Shown here: one piece after another, positions 1 to 7,494 of the stretch
Layout of the letters: each line of letters starts with the position of its first letter
How positions within the stretch are numbered: position 1 is the first letter of the stretch
Origin: an uncultured Faecalibacterium sp.
GTDB lineage: Bacteria; Bacillota; Clostridia; Oscillospirales; Ruminococcaceae
Reading direction: 5' to 3'
Assembly: GCA_902463235.1 (NCBI GenBank)
Contig: CABQER010000007.1
Location: forward strand, 1 to 37,924
Length of the DNA: 37,924 nucleotides
The notes under the pieces: model-generated
What the model saw: only the letters and a program-made list of their open reading frames with translations
The model's database searches: none
What the model was told of the DNA's origin: nothing
Translations under genes and position numbers: made by a program

Positions 1-10
1 TGTTAGATAT

Positions 11-150
11 TCAATTCTTTGTGTTTCCGCACTCCATATCAATTACCACCGAAACAGTAATGTGATTTTCAATGCGTTTGTTGCGGAGTTTATCGCCCTC
101 GCCATCGAACACAACGTGACGAGAAAATAACGTAAAACGGAGGATTTCTA
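11..150 (-). pseudogene. orphan C-terminal coding fragment, origin unknown
   Basis: Just past the rlmD stop, the minus strand keeps an open frame, different from that of rlmD, which ends at TGA 13-11. The peptide is protein-like (pieces such as HVVFDGEG and ITVSVVIDMEC) and the DNA is visibly more AT-rich than rlmD. There is no convincing ribosome binding site or start; the only in-frame candidates are an internal GTG and a late ATG. The frame continues upstream only as a shadow of rlmD. This suggests the 3' remnant of a larger, possibly mobile-element gene, but I do not recognise the family. Confidence 0.3.
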
Positions 151-1524
151 CTAGATTCCTCTTTGTAGCGAAACTATCGCTTCCACGTGCTTCGTCCTCG
201 GGAACAGATCCACCGGCTGCACCTTTTCTGCGTGATACCCATTCTGCTCCAGCCATGCGGCGTCTCGGGCGGCGGTGGCGGGGTTACAGCTGACATACAC
301 CACCCGGCGGGGGGCCATGCGCACCACGGCAGAGAGGGTGGCTTCGTCGCAGCCCTTGCGGGGTGGGTCCAGCATCACGATATCAGGGTGCAGGCCCTCG
401 GCGGCGAGCTGGGTGGCAGCCTGCCCGGCGTCGGCGCAGAAGAAGCGGCTCTTAGCGGCCACGGCCTCGCCCATGCGGGCAGCGTTGGCCTTGGCGCTCT
501 CGATGGCCTCCGGCACGATCTCCACACCAATCAACCCTCGGCATTGATCGGCCATGGAAAGGCCGATGGTGCCCATACCGCAGTAGAGATCCAGCAGCGT
601 GTCATCCGGGGTCAGCTGCGCGTACTGCGCGGCAACCCCGTACAGCCGCTCGGCGGCAAGCGTGTTGACCTGATAGAAGGACAGCGGCCCCAGACGCACC
701 GGTACGCCGCAAAGGGTGTCCTCAATGTAGCCCGGGCCGTACAGGATGTGATTCTCACTACCCAGAATGACATTGGTGTTTTTGGCGTTGACGTTGAGCA
801 GGATGGTGCTGATGGCCGGGAACTGCTCCCGCAGTACGGCACAGAGCTGCTCTGCGTGGGGCAGCTTTGCCCGGGTGCATACCAGACACACCATGATCTG
901 CCCGCTGTGCGCACCGCGCCGCAGGAAGATGTGCCGCACCAGACCCTTACCGCTCTGCTCGTCGTAAGGACGGATGCCCTGCTGTGCAAAAAAGGCGCAC
1001 AGCGCGTTGCCGATCTCGTTCAGCACGCCGGGTTGCAGCTTGCAGTCCGGGCAGGGGACGATGCGGTGGGTGCGCCCGGCGTAGAAACCGATGCAGGGCG
1101 CGCCGTTTTTGTCCACGCCAACAGGGAACTGTACCTTGTTGCGGTAGCGGTCTACCTCCGGGGAGGGCAGAATGTCCAGCACCGGCACCTCCAACCCGCC
1201 GATGCGGCGGAAGGCGTCCAGCACGCTTTCCTGCTTGGCGCGCAGCTCAGCGGCGTAGTCCAGATGCCGCAGGCTGCACCCGCCGCAGGGGCCTGCCACC
1301 GGGCAGTCCACCGGGACGCGGTCCGGCGAGGGGGTGAGCAGCTCGTCCAGAATGCCAAAGGCATACCGGCCGCAGTCCTTCACGATGCGCACCCGGGCTT
1401 CGTCTCCCGGGGCAGTGCCGGGCACGAATACGGCCTCGCCATCGGCACTGTGGGCAACGCCGCTGCCGTCGCTGGAAAGGCGTTCGATGCGCAGGGTCAG
1501 GATCTGGTTTTTCTGTAAAGGCAT
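151..1524 (-). CDS. rlmD: 23S rRNA (uracil-5-)-methyltransferase, RlmD/RlmCD type
   Basis: This SAM-dependent enzyme should methylate C5 of a uracil in 23S rRNA. In Firmicutes the homologue often modifies two sites and is called RlmCD, so the exact target is uncertain. The 457 residues show an N-terminal TRAM-like RNA-binding domain (about 1-58), an iron-sulfur cysteine cluster (C74, C80, C83 and C158 or C161), the SAM loop DLYCGMGTIGL, and the catalytic cysteine in YVSCNPAT (C413). The length is normal. An AAGGAG ribosome binding site lies about 7 nt before the ATG. It starts 27 nt after the AraC-type gene on the same strand with no terminator visible between them, so co-transcription is possible. 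The general family is secure; the D versus CD assignment is not. Confidence 0.93.
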   Translation of the reverse strand: MPLQKNQILTLRIERLSSDGSGVAHSADGEAVFVPGTAPGDEARVRIVKDCGRYAFGILDELLTPSPDRVPVDCPVAGPCGGCSLRHLDYAAELRAKQESVLDAFRRIGGLEVPVLDILPSPEVDRYRNKVQFPVGVDKNGAPCIGFYAGRTHRIVPCPDCKLQPGVLNEIGNALCAFFAQQGIRPYDEQSGKGLVRHIFLRRGAHSGQIMVCLVCTRAKLPHAEQLCAVLREQFPAISTILLNVNAKNTNVILGSENHILYGPGYIEDTLCGVPVRLGPLSFYQVNTLAAERLYGVAAQYAQLTPDDTLLDLYCGMGTIGLSMADQCRGLIGVEIVPEAIESAKANAARMGEAVAAKSRFFCADAGQAATQLAAEGLHPDIVMLDPPRKGCDEATLSAVVRMAPRRVVYVSCNPATAARDAAWLEQNGYHAEKVQPVDLFPRTKHVEAIVSLQRGI

Positions 1525-1551
1525 GATTTCTCCTTGTGTGATGGGCTCTGA

Positions 1552-2412
1552 TTACAGGTGAGCAGGGCTTGCCGGGTCGGCGTCCTGCTGGGCGGCAAAA
1601 TACTTGCTGGGCGGCACGCCCTTGGCGCGTTTGAACACCCGCGAGAAATAGAATTGGTCGAAAAAGCCTACCGACACCGCCACCTCTGCAATGGAAAGGT
1701 TACCTGCGCGCAGCAGCTTGCAGGCTTCGTTGATGCGGTACTCGGTCAGGTAGTCGATGGGGCTTTTGCCCACGTTCAGCATGAACACCCGGTACAGGTG
1801 GCTGCGGGAAACTCCCACGCTCTTGGCTACATCGTCAATGGAGATGTCATGGGAGTAGTTGAACTGGATGTACTTGATGGCGTTCAGCACATACTGGCTG
1901 GAGGAGGAGGCCGTGTGGGGCTTGCCTGCGCTGGTCTCCCGCATCAGGGCGGCGATGAACAGATACAGGTAACCCACCATAGCGGCTTCGTCCTGCGGTT
2001 GCAATCCGCGGGAGGAGTAGATGTTGTTCAGGGCTGCCCGCATCCCGTCCGGGTCGCTGGTGTGGTGCACGGGGGCATCGTCCGTAAAGGGCAGCTGCGC
2101 AGCAAGCTTATGGGCGCAGGCACCGTTAAAGCCCACCCAGCTGTACTCCCACGGCTGCTGCTCGTCGGCCGTATAGCGGATCAGCTGGCTGGGGCGGGCG
2201 AAGAACAGATCACCCTCGCTCACCTCCCAGGTGCGGCCGCCCACCTCAAAGATGCCCTTGCCGGATACCACCAGATGGATCAGGTAGTGGTCACGGATGC
2301 CGGGACCCCATGTTTGACCCGGAGCGCAGCGCTCCAAGCCGCAGTTGAAGATGGACAATTCAATGTTGTTGGTATAGTTCTGCTTAAAGGATTGCTTATA
2401 AACGTCTGGCAT
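1552..2412 (-). CDS. AraC family transcriptional regulator
   Basis: A 286-residue DNA-binding regulator. Residues about 40-97 form a cupin-like sensing domain (HLVVSGKGIFEV, then SEGDLFFARPSQ), the kind that usually binds a sugar. The C-terminal part (about 190-275) carries two helix-turn-helix motifs: DDVAKSVGVSRSHLYRVF, then IAEVAVSVGFFDQFYFSRVF with the AraC signature. A GGAGG ribosome binding site precedes the ATG. The gene is divergent from the galactokinase-like gene across 200 bp and upstream of rlmD. Divergence suggests it could control the kinase gene, but this is inference; no inducer can be read from the sequence. Confidence 0.9.
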   Translation of the reverse strand: MPDVYKQSFKQNYTNNIELSIFNCGLERCAPGQTWGPGIRDHYLIHLVVSGKGIFEVGGRTWEVSEGDLFFARPSQLIRYTADEQQPWEYSWVGFNGACAHKLAAQLPFTDDAPVHHTSDPDGMRAALNNIYSSRGLQPQDEAAMVGYLYLFIAALMRETSAGKPHTASSSSQYVLNAIKYIQFNYSHDISIDDVAKSVGVSRSHLYRVFMLNVGKSPIDYLTEYRINEACKLLRAGNLSIAEVAVSVGFFDQFYFSRVFKRAKGVPPSKYFAAQQDADPASPAHL

Positions 2413-2448
2413 GGCAGCTTTACCTCCGTCCTGTCACATTCTGCATCC

Positions 2449-2478
2449 AGTATACCATAGAACGCCCTGCAAATTCAA
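2449..2478 (-). promoter_or_regulatory. sigma-A-type promoter of the AraC-type gene
   Basis: On the minus strand the -35 is TTGAAT (2478-2473) and the -10 is TATACT (2454-2449) with an 18-bp spacer. A TGG just before the -10 gives an extended -10. The start of transcription would fall about 30 nt upstream of the ATG. Confidence 0.65.
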
Positions 2479-2538
2479 CAAAAGTACATCTTATTCTTTG
2501 CACCTGACGCCGAAATTTGGATTTTTAGGGCAAATAAA

Positions 2539-2567
2539 TTGAAAAATCGCCCGAAATGAATTACAAT
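2539..2567 (+). promoter_or_regulatory. sigma-A-type promoter of the galactokinase-like gene
   Basis: The -35 TTGAAA (2539-2544) and -10 TACAAT (2562-2567) have a 17-bp spacer. They lie 45 bp before the chosen ATG and back-to-back with the AraC promoter. Confidence 0.7.
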
Positions 2568-2612
2568 AGGCAAAAAAGAGCAGAATCGTTTATTCTGGAG
2601 GGAGGAACTGTC

Positions 2613-3905
2613 ATGGCCACCAGTGCACAACTCAGAGAACAGATCCTGCAAGGCAGCTGGGATGCCGCACTTGCTGCACTTTATGGGGCGGACCCGGCGG
2701 TGCTGCAGCGGCAGCGCGGGCGCTATGCGGCAGCGCTGGAGCAGTTCGAGCTCTATTTTGGTCCCGGGCGGCAGGTGCGAGTGTACTCTGCACCCGGGCG
2801 TGCAGAGCTGGGCGGCAACCACACGGATCATCAGGGCGGCTACGGTCTTGCGGCGGCGGTCACGCTGGATCTGGTGGCAGTGGCAGCCCGCAATACGGAC
2901 GGCTATGTGCGGGTCAAGTCCCGGGGGTTCAACAAGCTGGATGTCATTGATCTTGCTACCGCAGAGCCGCAGGCAGGGGAGAGCACCCACTCGGCCAGCC
3001 TGATCCGCGGTATTGCCGAGGGGTTCCGCGCGGTGGGTAAGCAAATAGGCGGCTTTGACGCGTATACTGCCAGCGATGTGCTGCGCGGCTCCGGGCTGTC
3101 CAGCTCAGCGGCGTTCGAGATGGGCATGGCATCCATCTGGAACGAGGAATACAGCACCGGGCTGACCCCGGCGGAGCTGGCTGGCATCTGCCAGTATGCG
3201 GAAAATACCTATTTCGGCAAGCCCAGCGGCCTGCTGGATCAGCTGACCAGTGCGGTGGGCGGCATTATCTTTGCGGATTTTGCCGCTCCGCGCACCCCAA
3301 AGATCGAGAAACTCCACGCGGACGGTCTGCTGCCGGAGGGAATGTTCCTCTGCGTCACGGATACCCGGGGCAGCCACAGTGAGCTGACCGGCGAGTTTGC
3401 AGCCATCCGGCAGGAAATGGAGCAGGTGGCCGCCTGCTTCGGCAAGCCGCTGCTGGGTCAGGTGGAGGAGGGCGCGTTCTGGGCGGCGCTGCCTGCCCTG
3501 CGCAGCCGCTGCGGAGACCGTGCGGTGCTGCGTGCGATCCATTATTTTGAGGAGAACGCCCGCACACTGGCGCAGCGGGATGCACTTTATGCAAAGCAGT
3601 TCCCGGTGTTTGCAAGGCTGGTGAAGCAGAGCGGACAGGCTTCCTTTGCGTTGTGCCAGAACGTGTACTGTACAGCGGATGTGCGGCATCAGGGACTGTC
3701 GGTGGCATTGGCCCTGAGCCAGAGCATTCTGGAAGGCACCGAGGGCGCGTGGAGGATGCAGGGCGGCGGCTTTGCAGGCACCATCCAAGCCTATGTGCCC
3801 GGACGGCTGTTCGGGCGGTATCATGAAGCCATTGAGCGGGTATTCGGGCAGGGCAGCTGCTATGTGCTGCGCCTGCGGGAGCAGGGCGCAGTCCGGGTGA
3901 TCTGA
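2613..3905 (+). CDS. galactokinase-family GHMP sugar kinase with altered signature
   Basis: A 430-residue GHMP kinase expected to phosphorylate C1 of a sugar with ATP. Motif 1 (about 60-76) reads GRAELGGNHTDH where classical GalK has GRxNLIGEHTDY, so the sugar-contacting Glu is Asn (N69). Motif 2 is GSGLSSSAAFEMG, the likely catalytic Asp is D209 in GLLDQ, and motif 3 is MQGGGFAGT. The protein is longer than classical GalK (about 380-390). I chose the ATG at 2613, not the one at 2556, because GGAGGGAGG sits directly before it and the upstream ATG lies before the predicted -10. No galE or galT is adjacent. Galactose is the default substrate guess; another sugar is possible. Confidence 0.85.
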   Translation: MATSAQLREQILQGSWDAALAALYGADPAVLQRQRGRYAAALEQFELYFGPGRQVRVYSAPGRAELGGNHTDHQGGYGLAAAVTLDLVAVAARNTDGYVRVKSRGFNKLDVIDLATAEPQAGESTHSASLIRGIAEGFRAVGKQIGGFDAYTASDVLRGSGLSSSAAFEMGMASIWNEEYSTGLTPAELAGICQYAENTYFGKPSGLLDQLTSAVGGIIFADFAAPRTPKIEKLHADGLLPEGMFLCVTDTRGSHSELTGEFAAIRQEMEQVAACFGKPLLGQVEEGAFWAALPALRSRCGDRAVLRAIHYFEENARTLAQRDALYAKQFPVFARLVKQSGQASFALCQNVYCTADVRHQGLSVALALSQSILEGTEGAWRMQGGGFAGTIQAYVPGRLFGRYHEAIERVFGQGSCYVLRLREQGAVRVI

Positions 3906-3916
3906 ATAAAACAAAA

Positions 3917-3958
3917 AGCCGTGCATGGCCGGAATGCTCCGGGATGCACGGCTTATTT
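3917..3958. terminator. bidirectional intrinsic terminator between convergent genes
   Basis: A 10-bp perfect stem (3917-3926 with 3944-3953) has T-rich sequence on both sides: TATTTTAT on the plus strand and TTTTTGTTTT on the minus strand. It serves the kinase gene on plus and the double-glycine-leader gene on minus. Confidence 0.85.
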
Positions 3959-3964
3959 TATGGC

Positions 3965-4327
3965 TTACTGTTGCAGCGAAAAAGGCTGAGGAAGAGAGTT
4001 CTCGACCGGCTGGGCGTCCTTCCGCTGCGCATGATCCAGATACTGGGCGGCAGTGACGGTAGCCTCGCGGGTGATGCCGAGCAAGCGGCCGAGCTGCTGA
4101 GAGATCTTGATCCCGGTCTGCACACCTGTCTTGATCATGCGGAAAAGCAGCATGGGCACGAAGGTGAAGGAAAACGAGATCAGCCCACCGTTCCAGAAGA
4201 AATCATTCAAGTGCAGATTGTCAAAAAAGCTGCCGACAGCATCGCCGAATTCGCCGCCGCCAAAGGCAGCGCGCTGCTCCTCGGGGGAGAGGGCTGCGTA
4301 GGAAGAGGGCAGCTGAAGCTTTTTCAT
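3965..4327 (-). CDS. small protein with double-glycine-like leader, function unknown (second of pair)
   Basis: A 120-residue protein I cannot assign to a named family. Its N-terminus (MKKLQLPSSYAALS, then PEEQ and a GGG at about 24-26) follows the same pattern as its upstream neighbour: LQLP..YA.LS.EE, a few residues, then GG. That resembles leaders of peptides exported and cleaved by C39-peptidase ABC transporters. The rest has a Gly/Phe-rich stretch, one hydrophobic segment (about 49-68) and a polar tail. I chose the ATG at 4327; the GTG four codons earlier overlaps the GGAAAGGAG ribosome binding site. It lies 34 nt after the related gene, so they are probably one transcript. No transporter or immunity gene is adjacent. 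Confidence 0.75.
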   Translation of the reverse strand: MKKLQLPSSYAALSPEEQRAAFGGGEFGDAVGSFFDNLHLNDFFWNGGLISFSFTFVPMLLFRMIKTGVQTGIKISQQLGRLLGITREATVTAAQYLDHAQRKDAQPVENSLPQPFSLQQ

Positions 4328-4361
4328 AAATAAGAACACTCCTTTCCGGGTCGATGAAAAA

Positions 4362-4829
4362 TCAGCACAGAGCTACCAGAGTAGGCAGACAATTCTGCTG
4401 ATCGGCCTCCTGAGCGGCCTGTTTGTCGGCCTTGTACTGGTCAACGGCATCCTTGAGCTCGGTCACAAAACCCTTGAGGGTAAGATAAATGCTGCGTGCC
4501 TGACAATAGGCATAATAACCGCCCAGACCGGCCAGACCGATCGTGGCAACCTTGCTCCAGGTGTTCAGCTTGCCCCAGAAATGCCCAATGGCATCACCGA
4601 CACCCAAACCGTCGTTCAGAGCATTCTGCATACCGGAGACTGCAGCCTGGAACGCATAGCGGCCCATCACGCCCAGCAGGTTTACCGTAACATTGATGCC
4701 AAAGGCCATGACCTGTTCGGGGGTAATGTTGATGGAAAGGGCACCGCCCTCGGTATAGGTCATCTCCTCGGCAGAGAGCACAGCGTAGCCAGCAGGCAGC
4801 TGTAACGGGCGCTGATATGTATGATCCAT
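4362..4829 (-). CDS. small protein with double-glycine-like leader, function unknown (first of pair)
   Basis: A 155-residue unassigned protein beginning MDHTYQRPLQLPAGYAVLS, followed by an acidic stretch and GG near residues 28-29, matching the leader pattern of the next gene. The remainder has hydrophobic, Gly/Ala-rich helices (about 40-75 and 95-120), a charged amphipathic stretch (about 122-145) and a C-terminal cysteine. This composition resembles membrane-active or bacteriocin-like peptides, though it is long for one. The ATG at 4829 is preceded by GAAAGGAG; the frame continues 29 codons upstream but that part crosses the promoter and leader. Alternatives are a secreted signalling or surface peptide. 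That it is a gene is fairly sure; the function is not. Confidence 0.78.
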   Translation of the reverse strand: MDHTYQRPLQLPAGYAVLSAEEMTYTEGGALSINITPEQVMAFGINVTVNLLGVMGRYAFQAAVSGMQNALNDGLGVGDAIGHFWGKLNTWSKVATIGLAGLGGYYAYCQARSIYLTLKGFVTELKDAVDQYKADKQAAQEADQQNCLPTLVALC

Positions 4830-4854
4830 GATGGAAAACTCCTTTCGTACACAG

Positions 4855-4875
4855 AACTCCCCAAGGGGCAGTTCA
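4855..4875 (-). promoter_or_regulatory. hairpin in the 5' leader of the double-glycine pair
   Basis: GAACT and CCCC pair with GGGG and AGTTC around a 2-nt turn, with one bulged base. It lies between the predicted transcription start (about 4881) and the ribosome binding site. It has no T-run, so it is not a terminator; it could affect RNA stability or translation. Confidence 0.5.
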
Positions 4876-4887
4876 TCTAGTAACTGA

Positions 4888-4916
4888 ATTGTAGCATATC
4901 TGCACAAAAATGACAA
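4888..4916 (-). promoter_or_regulatory. strong extended -10 promoter of the double-glycine pair
   Basis: Minus-strand -35 TTGTCA (4916-4911) and -10 TACAAT (4893-4888) are 17 bp apart, with TGC directly before the -10 (extended -10). It should drive constitutive, probably high transcription of both small genes. Confidence 0.75.
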
Positions 4917-5070
4917 GAGAGCGCGGGTTTAAAAACCATGATACATTTGTGAATATATTGTGATGCTGTTTCAAGAAAATGACTTGAATACGCTGTAAAT
5001 ACGCAAAATGCCTGCTTTTTCACGGCGAAAAAATGTTGTAGCAAAAACGTGCTGAAAAACGCCAATAACA

Positions 5071-5127
5071 AAGGCATCTGCCCGTACCCGCTGCGCGGGA
5101 CGCAGCAGCGGGCAAAGCAGATGCCTT
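5071..5127 (-). terminator. long hairpin terminator downstream of malQ
   Basis: Outer arms AAGGCATCTGC (5071-5081) and GCAGATGCCTT (5117-5127) enclose an inner stem (5087-5094 with 5105-5112). On the minus strand a short T-rich tract follows. It ends the lacI-mal operon. Confidence 0.7.
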
Positions 5128-5165
5128 GTGTGTTTTACAGGATGCCAAGCGAAAGGAAAGCGGGG

Positions 5166-6638
5166 TCACAGCACTTTCGGCACGCGCTCATACAGTGTGG
5201 TCAGTTCGCCGATGTGCCCGGCCAATGCGGCGGGCAGGGGCTGCGCCAGCCGCCAGTGCCAGTTTGCGCCCTGTGTGCTGGGGGTATTGATGCGGGCCTC
5301 GCTGCCCAGATGCAGCCAGTCAGCCAGCGGGATAATGGCGGTATCCGAAACACTGGCAAGGCATGCGCAGATCATGCCTTCGGTCAGGGTCTCCGGTGTG
5401 CAGCGCAGGTACCGGCAGGCGTAAGCTACGTCCTCAGCACTGGCGTTGCTGCGCCAGCCCTCGGTGGTCACGTTGTCGTGGGTGCCGGTGTACACCACGC
5501 TGTTGCGGGGGTAGGTGTGGGGCAGGTAGTTGCCCGACTCCCGGCTGTCGAAGGCGAACTGCATGATCTTCATGCCCGGATAACCGCTTTCGGCCAGCAT
5601 GGCCTTCACCTCCGGGGTCAGGAAGCCCAGATCCTCGGCGATGATATTGCCGCCGCCCAGCGTCTGCTGCATGGCGTGGATAAAGTCCCGGTCGGGGCCT
5701 TTTTCCCAGTGACCGCCCGCAGCCGTGGTGCTTCCGGCAGGGATGGAATAGTAGCTCTCGAAGCCGCGGAAGTGGTCGATGCGCACCACATCGTAGATGG
5801 AGGTGGCGTGCTTCATACGCCGCTTCCACCAGTCAAAACTGGTAGCCTTGTGGGCGGGCCAGTCGTACAGCGGGTTGCCCCACAGCTGGCCGTCTGCCGC
5901 AAAGGCATCCGGCGGGCAGCCGGCTACATGGGTCAGGTGCATCTGTCCATCAGTCTGGAACAGCTCCGGGTGGGTCCACAGGTCGCTGGAATCCGGGCTG
6001 ACGTAGATGGGGATATCGCCCACCAGTAGGACACCCTTGCGGTTGGCATAGGCCTTCAGTGCGTTCCACTGGGTGTAGAAGAAGAATTGTACCGCCTTGT
6101 GGTAGCAGATCTGGTCGGCCAGCCGTGCCTTTGCGGCGGCAATGGCTTCCGGCTCCCGGCAGCGCAGGGCGTCCGGCCAGTCGGCAAGGCCAGCCTGCCC
6201 CTGCTCGGCCTTTACCGCCATGAACAGGGCGTAGTCTTCCAGCCAGAAGCTCTGCGCTGCGCAGAAGGCTTCGTAGGCAGGGGAGGGGGCAGCCAGCAGC
6301 CGGTCAGCGGCCTTTTTCAGCAGCACCGGGCGCTGGTTATACAGCGCACCGTAGTCAACGGTGTCCACCGGCTGTGCGGCGGGGATCTCTTCGGCGGTTA
6401 GGTAGCCATCTGCCGCCAGCAGACGGAAATCAATAAAGTAGGGATTTCCGGCAAAGGCGGAAAAACTCTGGTAGGGGCTGTCACCATAGCCGGTAGGGCC
6501 GATGGGCAGGATCTGCCAGTAGGTCTGCTTTGCCTCGGCCAGAAAATCAACAAATGCGGTCGCTTCACTGCCCAGCGTACCGATGCCAAAAGGCCCCGGC
6601 AGACTGAACACCGGCATCAGAATGCCGCTTGCACGCAT
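5166..6638 (-). CDS. malQ: 4-alpha-glucanotransferase (amylomaltase, GH77)
   Basis: This cytoplasmic enzyme transfers alpha-1,4-glucan segments between maltodextrins and releases glucose. The 490 residues carry the GH77 catalytic set: nucleophile D288 in VVRIDHFRGFE, acid/base E335 in AEDLGF, and D388 in YTGTHDN. The N-terminal LPGPFGIGTLG is typical. I chose the ATG at 6638, 8 nt after AAGGAGG; the GTG three codons earlier overlaps that site. It is the last gene of the operon, 13 nt after the permease gene. Its presence with a sugar ABC transporter points to imported maltodextrin or another alpha-glucan as substrate. Confidence 0.95.
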   Translation of the reverse strand: MRASGILMPVFSLPGPFGIGTLGSEATAFVDFLAEAKQTYWQILPIGPTGYGDSPYQSFSAFAGNPYFIDFRLLAADGYLTAEEIPAAQPVDTVDYGALYNQRPVLLKKAADRLLAAPSPAYEAFCAAQSFWLEDYALFMAVKAEQGQAGLADWPDALRCREPEAIAAAKARLADQICYHKAVQFFFYTQWNALKAYANRKGVLLVGDIPIYVSPDSSDLWTHPELFQTDGQMHLTHVAGCPPDAFAADGQLWGNPLYDWPAHKATSFDWWKRRMKHATSIYDVVRIDHFRGFESYYSIPAGSTTAAGGHWEKGPDRDFIHAMQQTLGGGNIIAEDLGFLTPEVKAMLAESGYPGMKIMQFAFDSRESGNYLPHTYPRNSVVYTGTHDNVTTEGWRSNASAEDVAYACRYLRCTPETLTEGMICACLASVSDTAIIPLADWLHLGSEARINTPSTQGANWHWRLAQPLPAALAGHIGELTTLYERVPKVL

Positions 6639-6651
6639 ACCGTGCACCTCC

Positions 6652-7494
6652 TTAGCCCTTTACAGCACCGGCCACGACACCCTCGATGATGTACTTCTGG
6701 CAGGTCATGTAGAGGATAATAATGGGAATGATCGCAATGATGATGCAGGCCATCATGGGAGCCAGCTCCACGCGGCCATAGCCGCCGCGGAAATACTGGA
6801 TGGCCATGGGGATGGTGCGGTACTTCTTGATGTCCAGCACCAGCGTGGGCAGCAGGTAGTCGTTCCACACCCACATGGTCTCCAGAATAGCAGTGGAGAT
6901 CATGGTAGGCTTCAGGATGGGAAACACGATCTTGAAGAAGATCTGGATGGGGTTGCAGCCATCGATCATGGCGGCTTCCTCGATCTCCATGGGCACGCTC
7001 TTCATAAAGCCGGTGAACATAAACACGGCCAGACCGGCGCCGAAGCCCAGATAGATGATGCAGATGTTCCACGGGGTGTTCAGCTTCAGCCGGTCAGCAG
7101 TCTTGGACAGGGTGAACATGACCATCTGGAAGGGTACGACCATGGAGAACACGATCAGCAGGTTCATGAACTTGCTCAGCTTGTTGTTCACGCGGGTCAG
7201 GTACCAACCGGTCATGGAGCAGCACAGCAGGATCAGCACCACGCTGGTAACGGTGATCAGAAGGCTGTAACCCATGCTGGAGAGGAAGTTCATCTTGGTC
7301 ACGCCGTAAACGTAGTTGCGCAGACCGGCAAAGGTTTCGGCGGTGGGCAGACGGAACACCGTAGAGGTAGTAAAGCTGCCTTCGGTCTTTAAGCTGTTCA
7401 GTAAAATCAGCACGATGGGGTAGATCCACAGCAGGCAGAGAAGCACCATTACAACAGCAAGGATGACATCCCAGGTTCTTTTCTGTTTCGACAT
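6652..7494 (-). CDS. sugar ABC transporter permease, MalG type
   Basis: A 280-residue inner-membrane subunit of a CUT1-type importer, with about six hydrophobic segments starting at residue 10. The cytoplasmic EAA loop, EEAAMIDGCNPIQIFFKIV, is where the ATPase docks, and the family-typical Phe-Pro-Ile-Leu-Lys-Pro follows. Its ATG overlaps the stop of the partner permease gene by one base, implying translational coupling. With its partner it would form the channel for alpha-glucan oligosaccharides. The family is certain; the substrate is inferred from malQ. Confidence 0.93.
   Translation of the reverse strand: MSKQKRTWDVILAVVMVLLCLLWIYPIVLILLNSLKTEGSFTTSTVFRLPTAETFAGLRNYVYGVTKMNFLSSMGYSLLITVTSVVLILLCCSMTGWYLTRVNNKLSKFMNLLIVFSMVVPFQMVMFTLSKTADRLKLNTPWNICIIYLGFGAGLAVFMFTGFMKSVPMEIEEAAMIDGCNPIQIFFKIVFPILKPTMISTAILETMWVWNDYLLPTLVLDIKKYRTIPMAIQYFRGGYGRVELAPMMACIIIAIIPIIILYMTCQKYIIEGVVAGAVKG

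Larger units (their letters stand above)
4830..5165. other. intergenic region: promoter, leader hairpin and malQ terminator
   Basis: This 336-bp AT-rich stretch lies between the double-glycine pair and malQ, both on minus. It holds the promoter at 4888-4916, a leader hairpin at 4855-4875 and a large hairpin at 5071-5127. The rest (about 4920-5065) is AT-rich with no convincing gene. Confidence 0.7.

Noticed and set aside
187..1518. 443-codon plus-strand frame opposite rlmD
   Set aside because: Antisense shadow; the minus strand has the methyltransferase motifs and a ribosome binding site.
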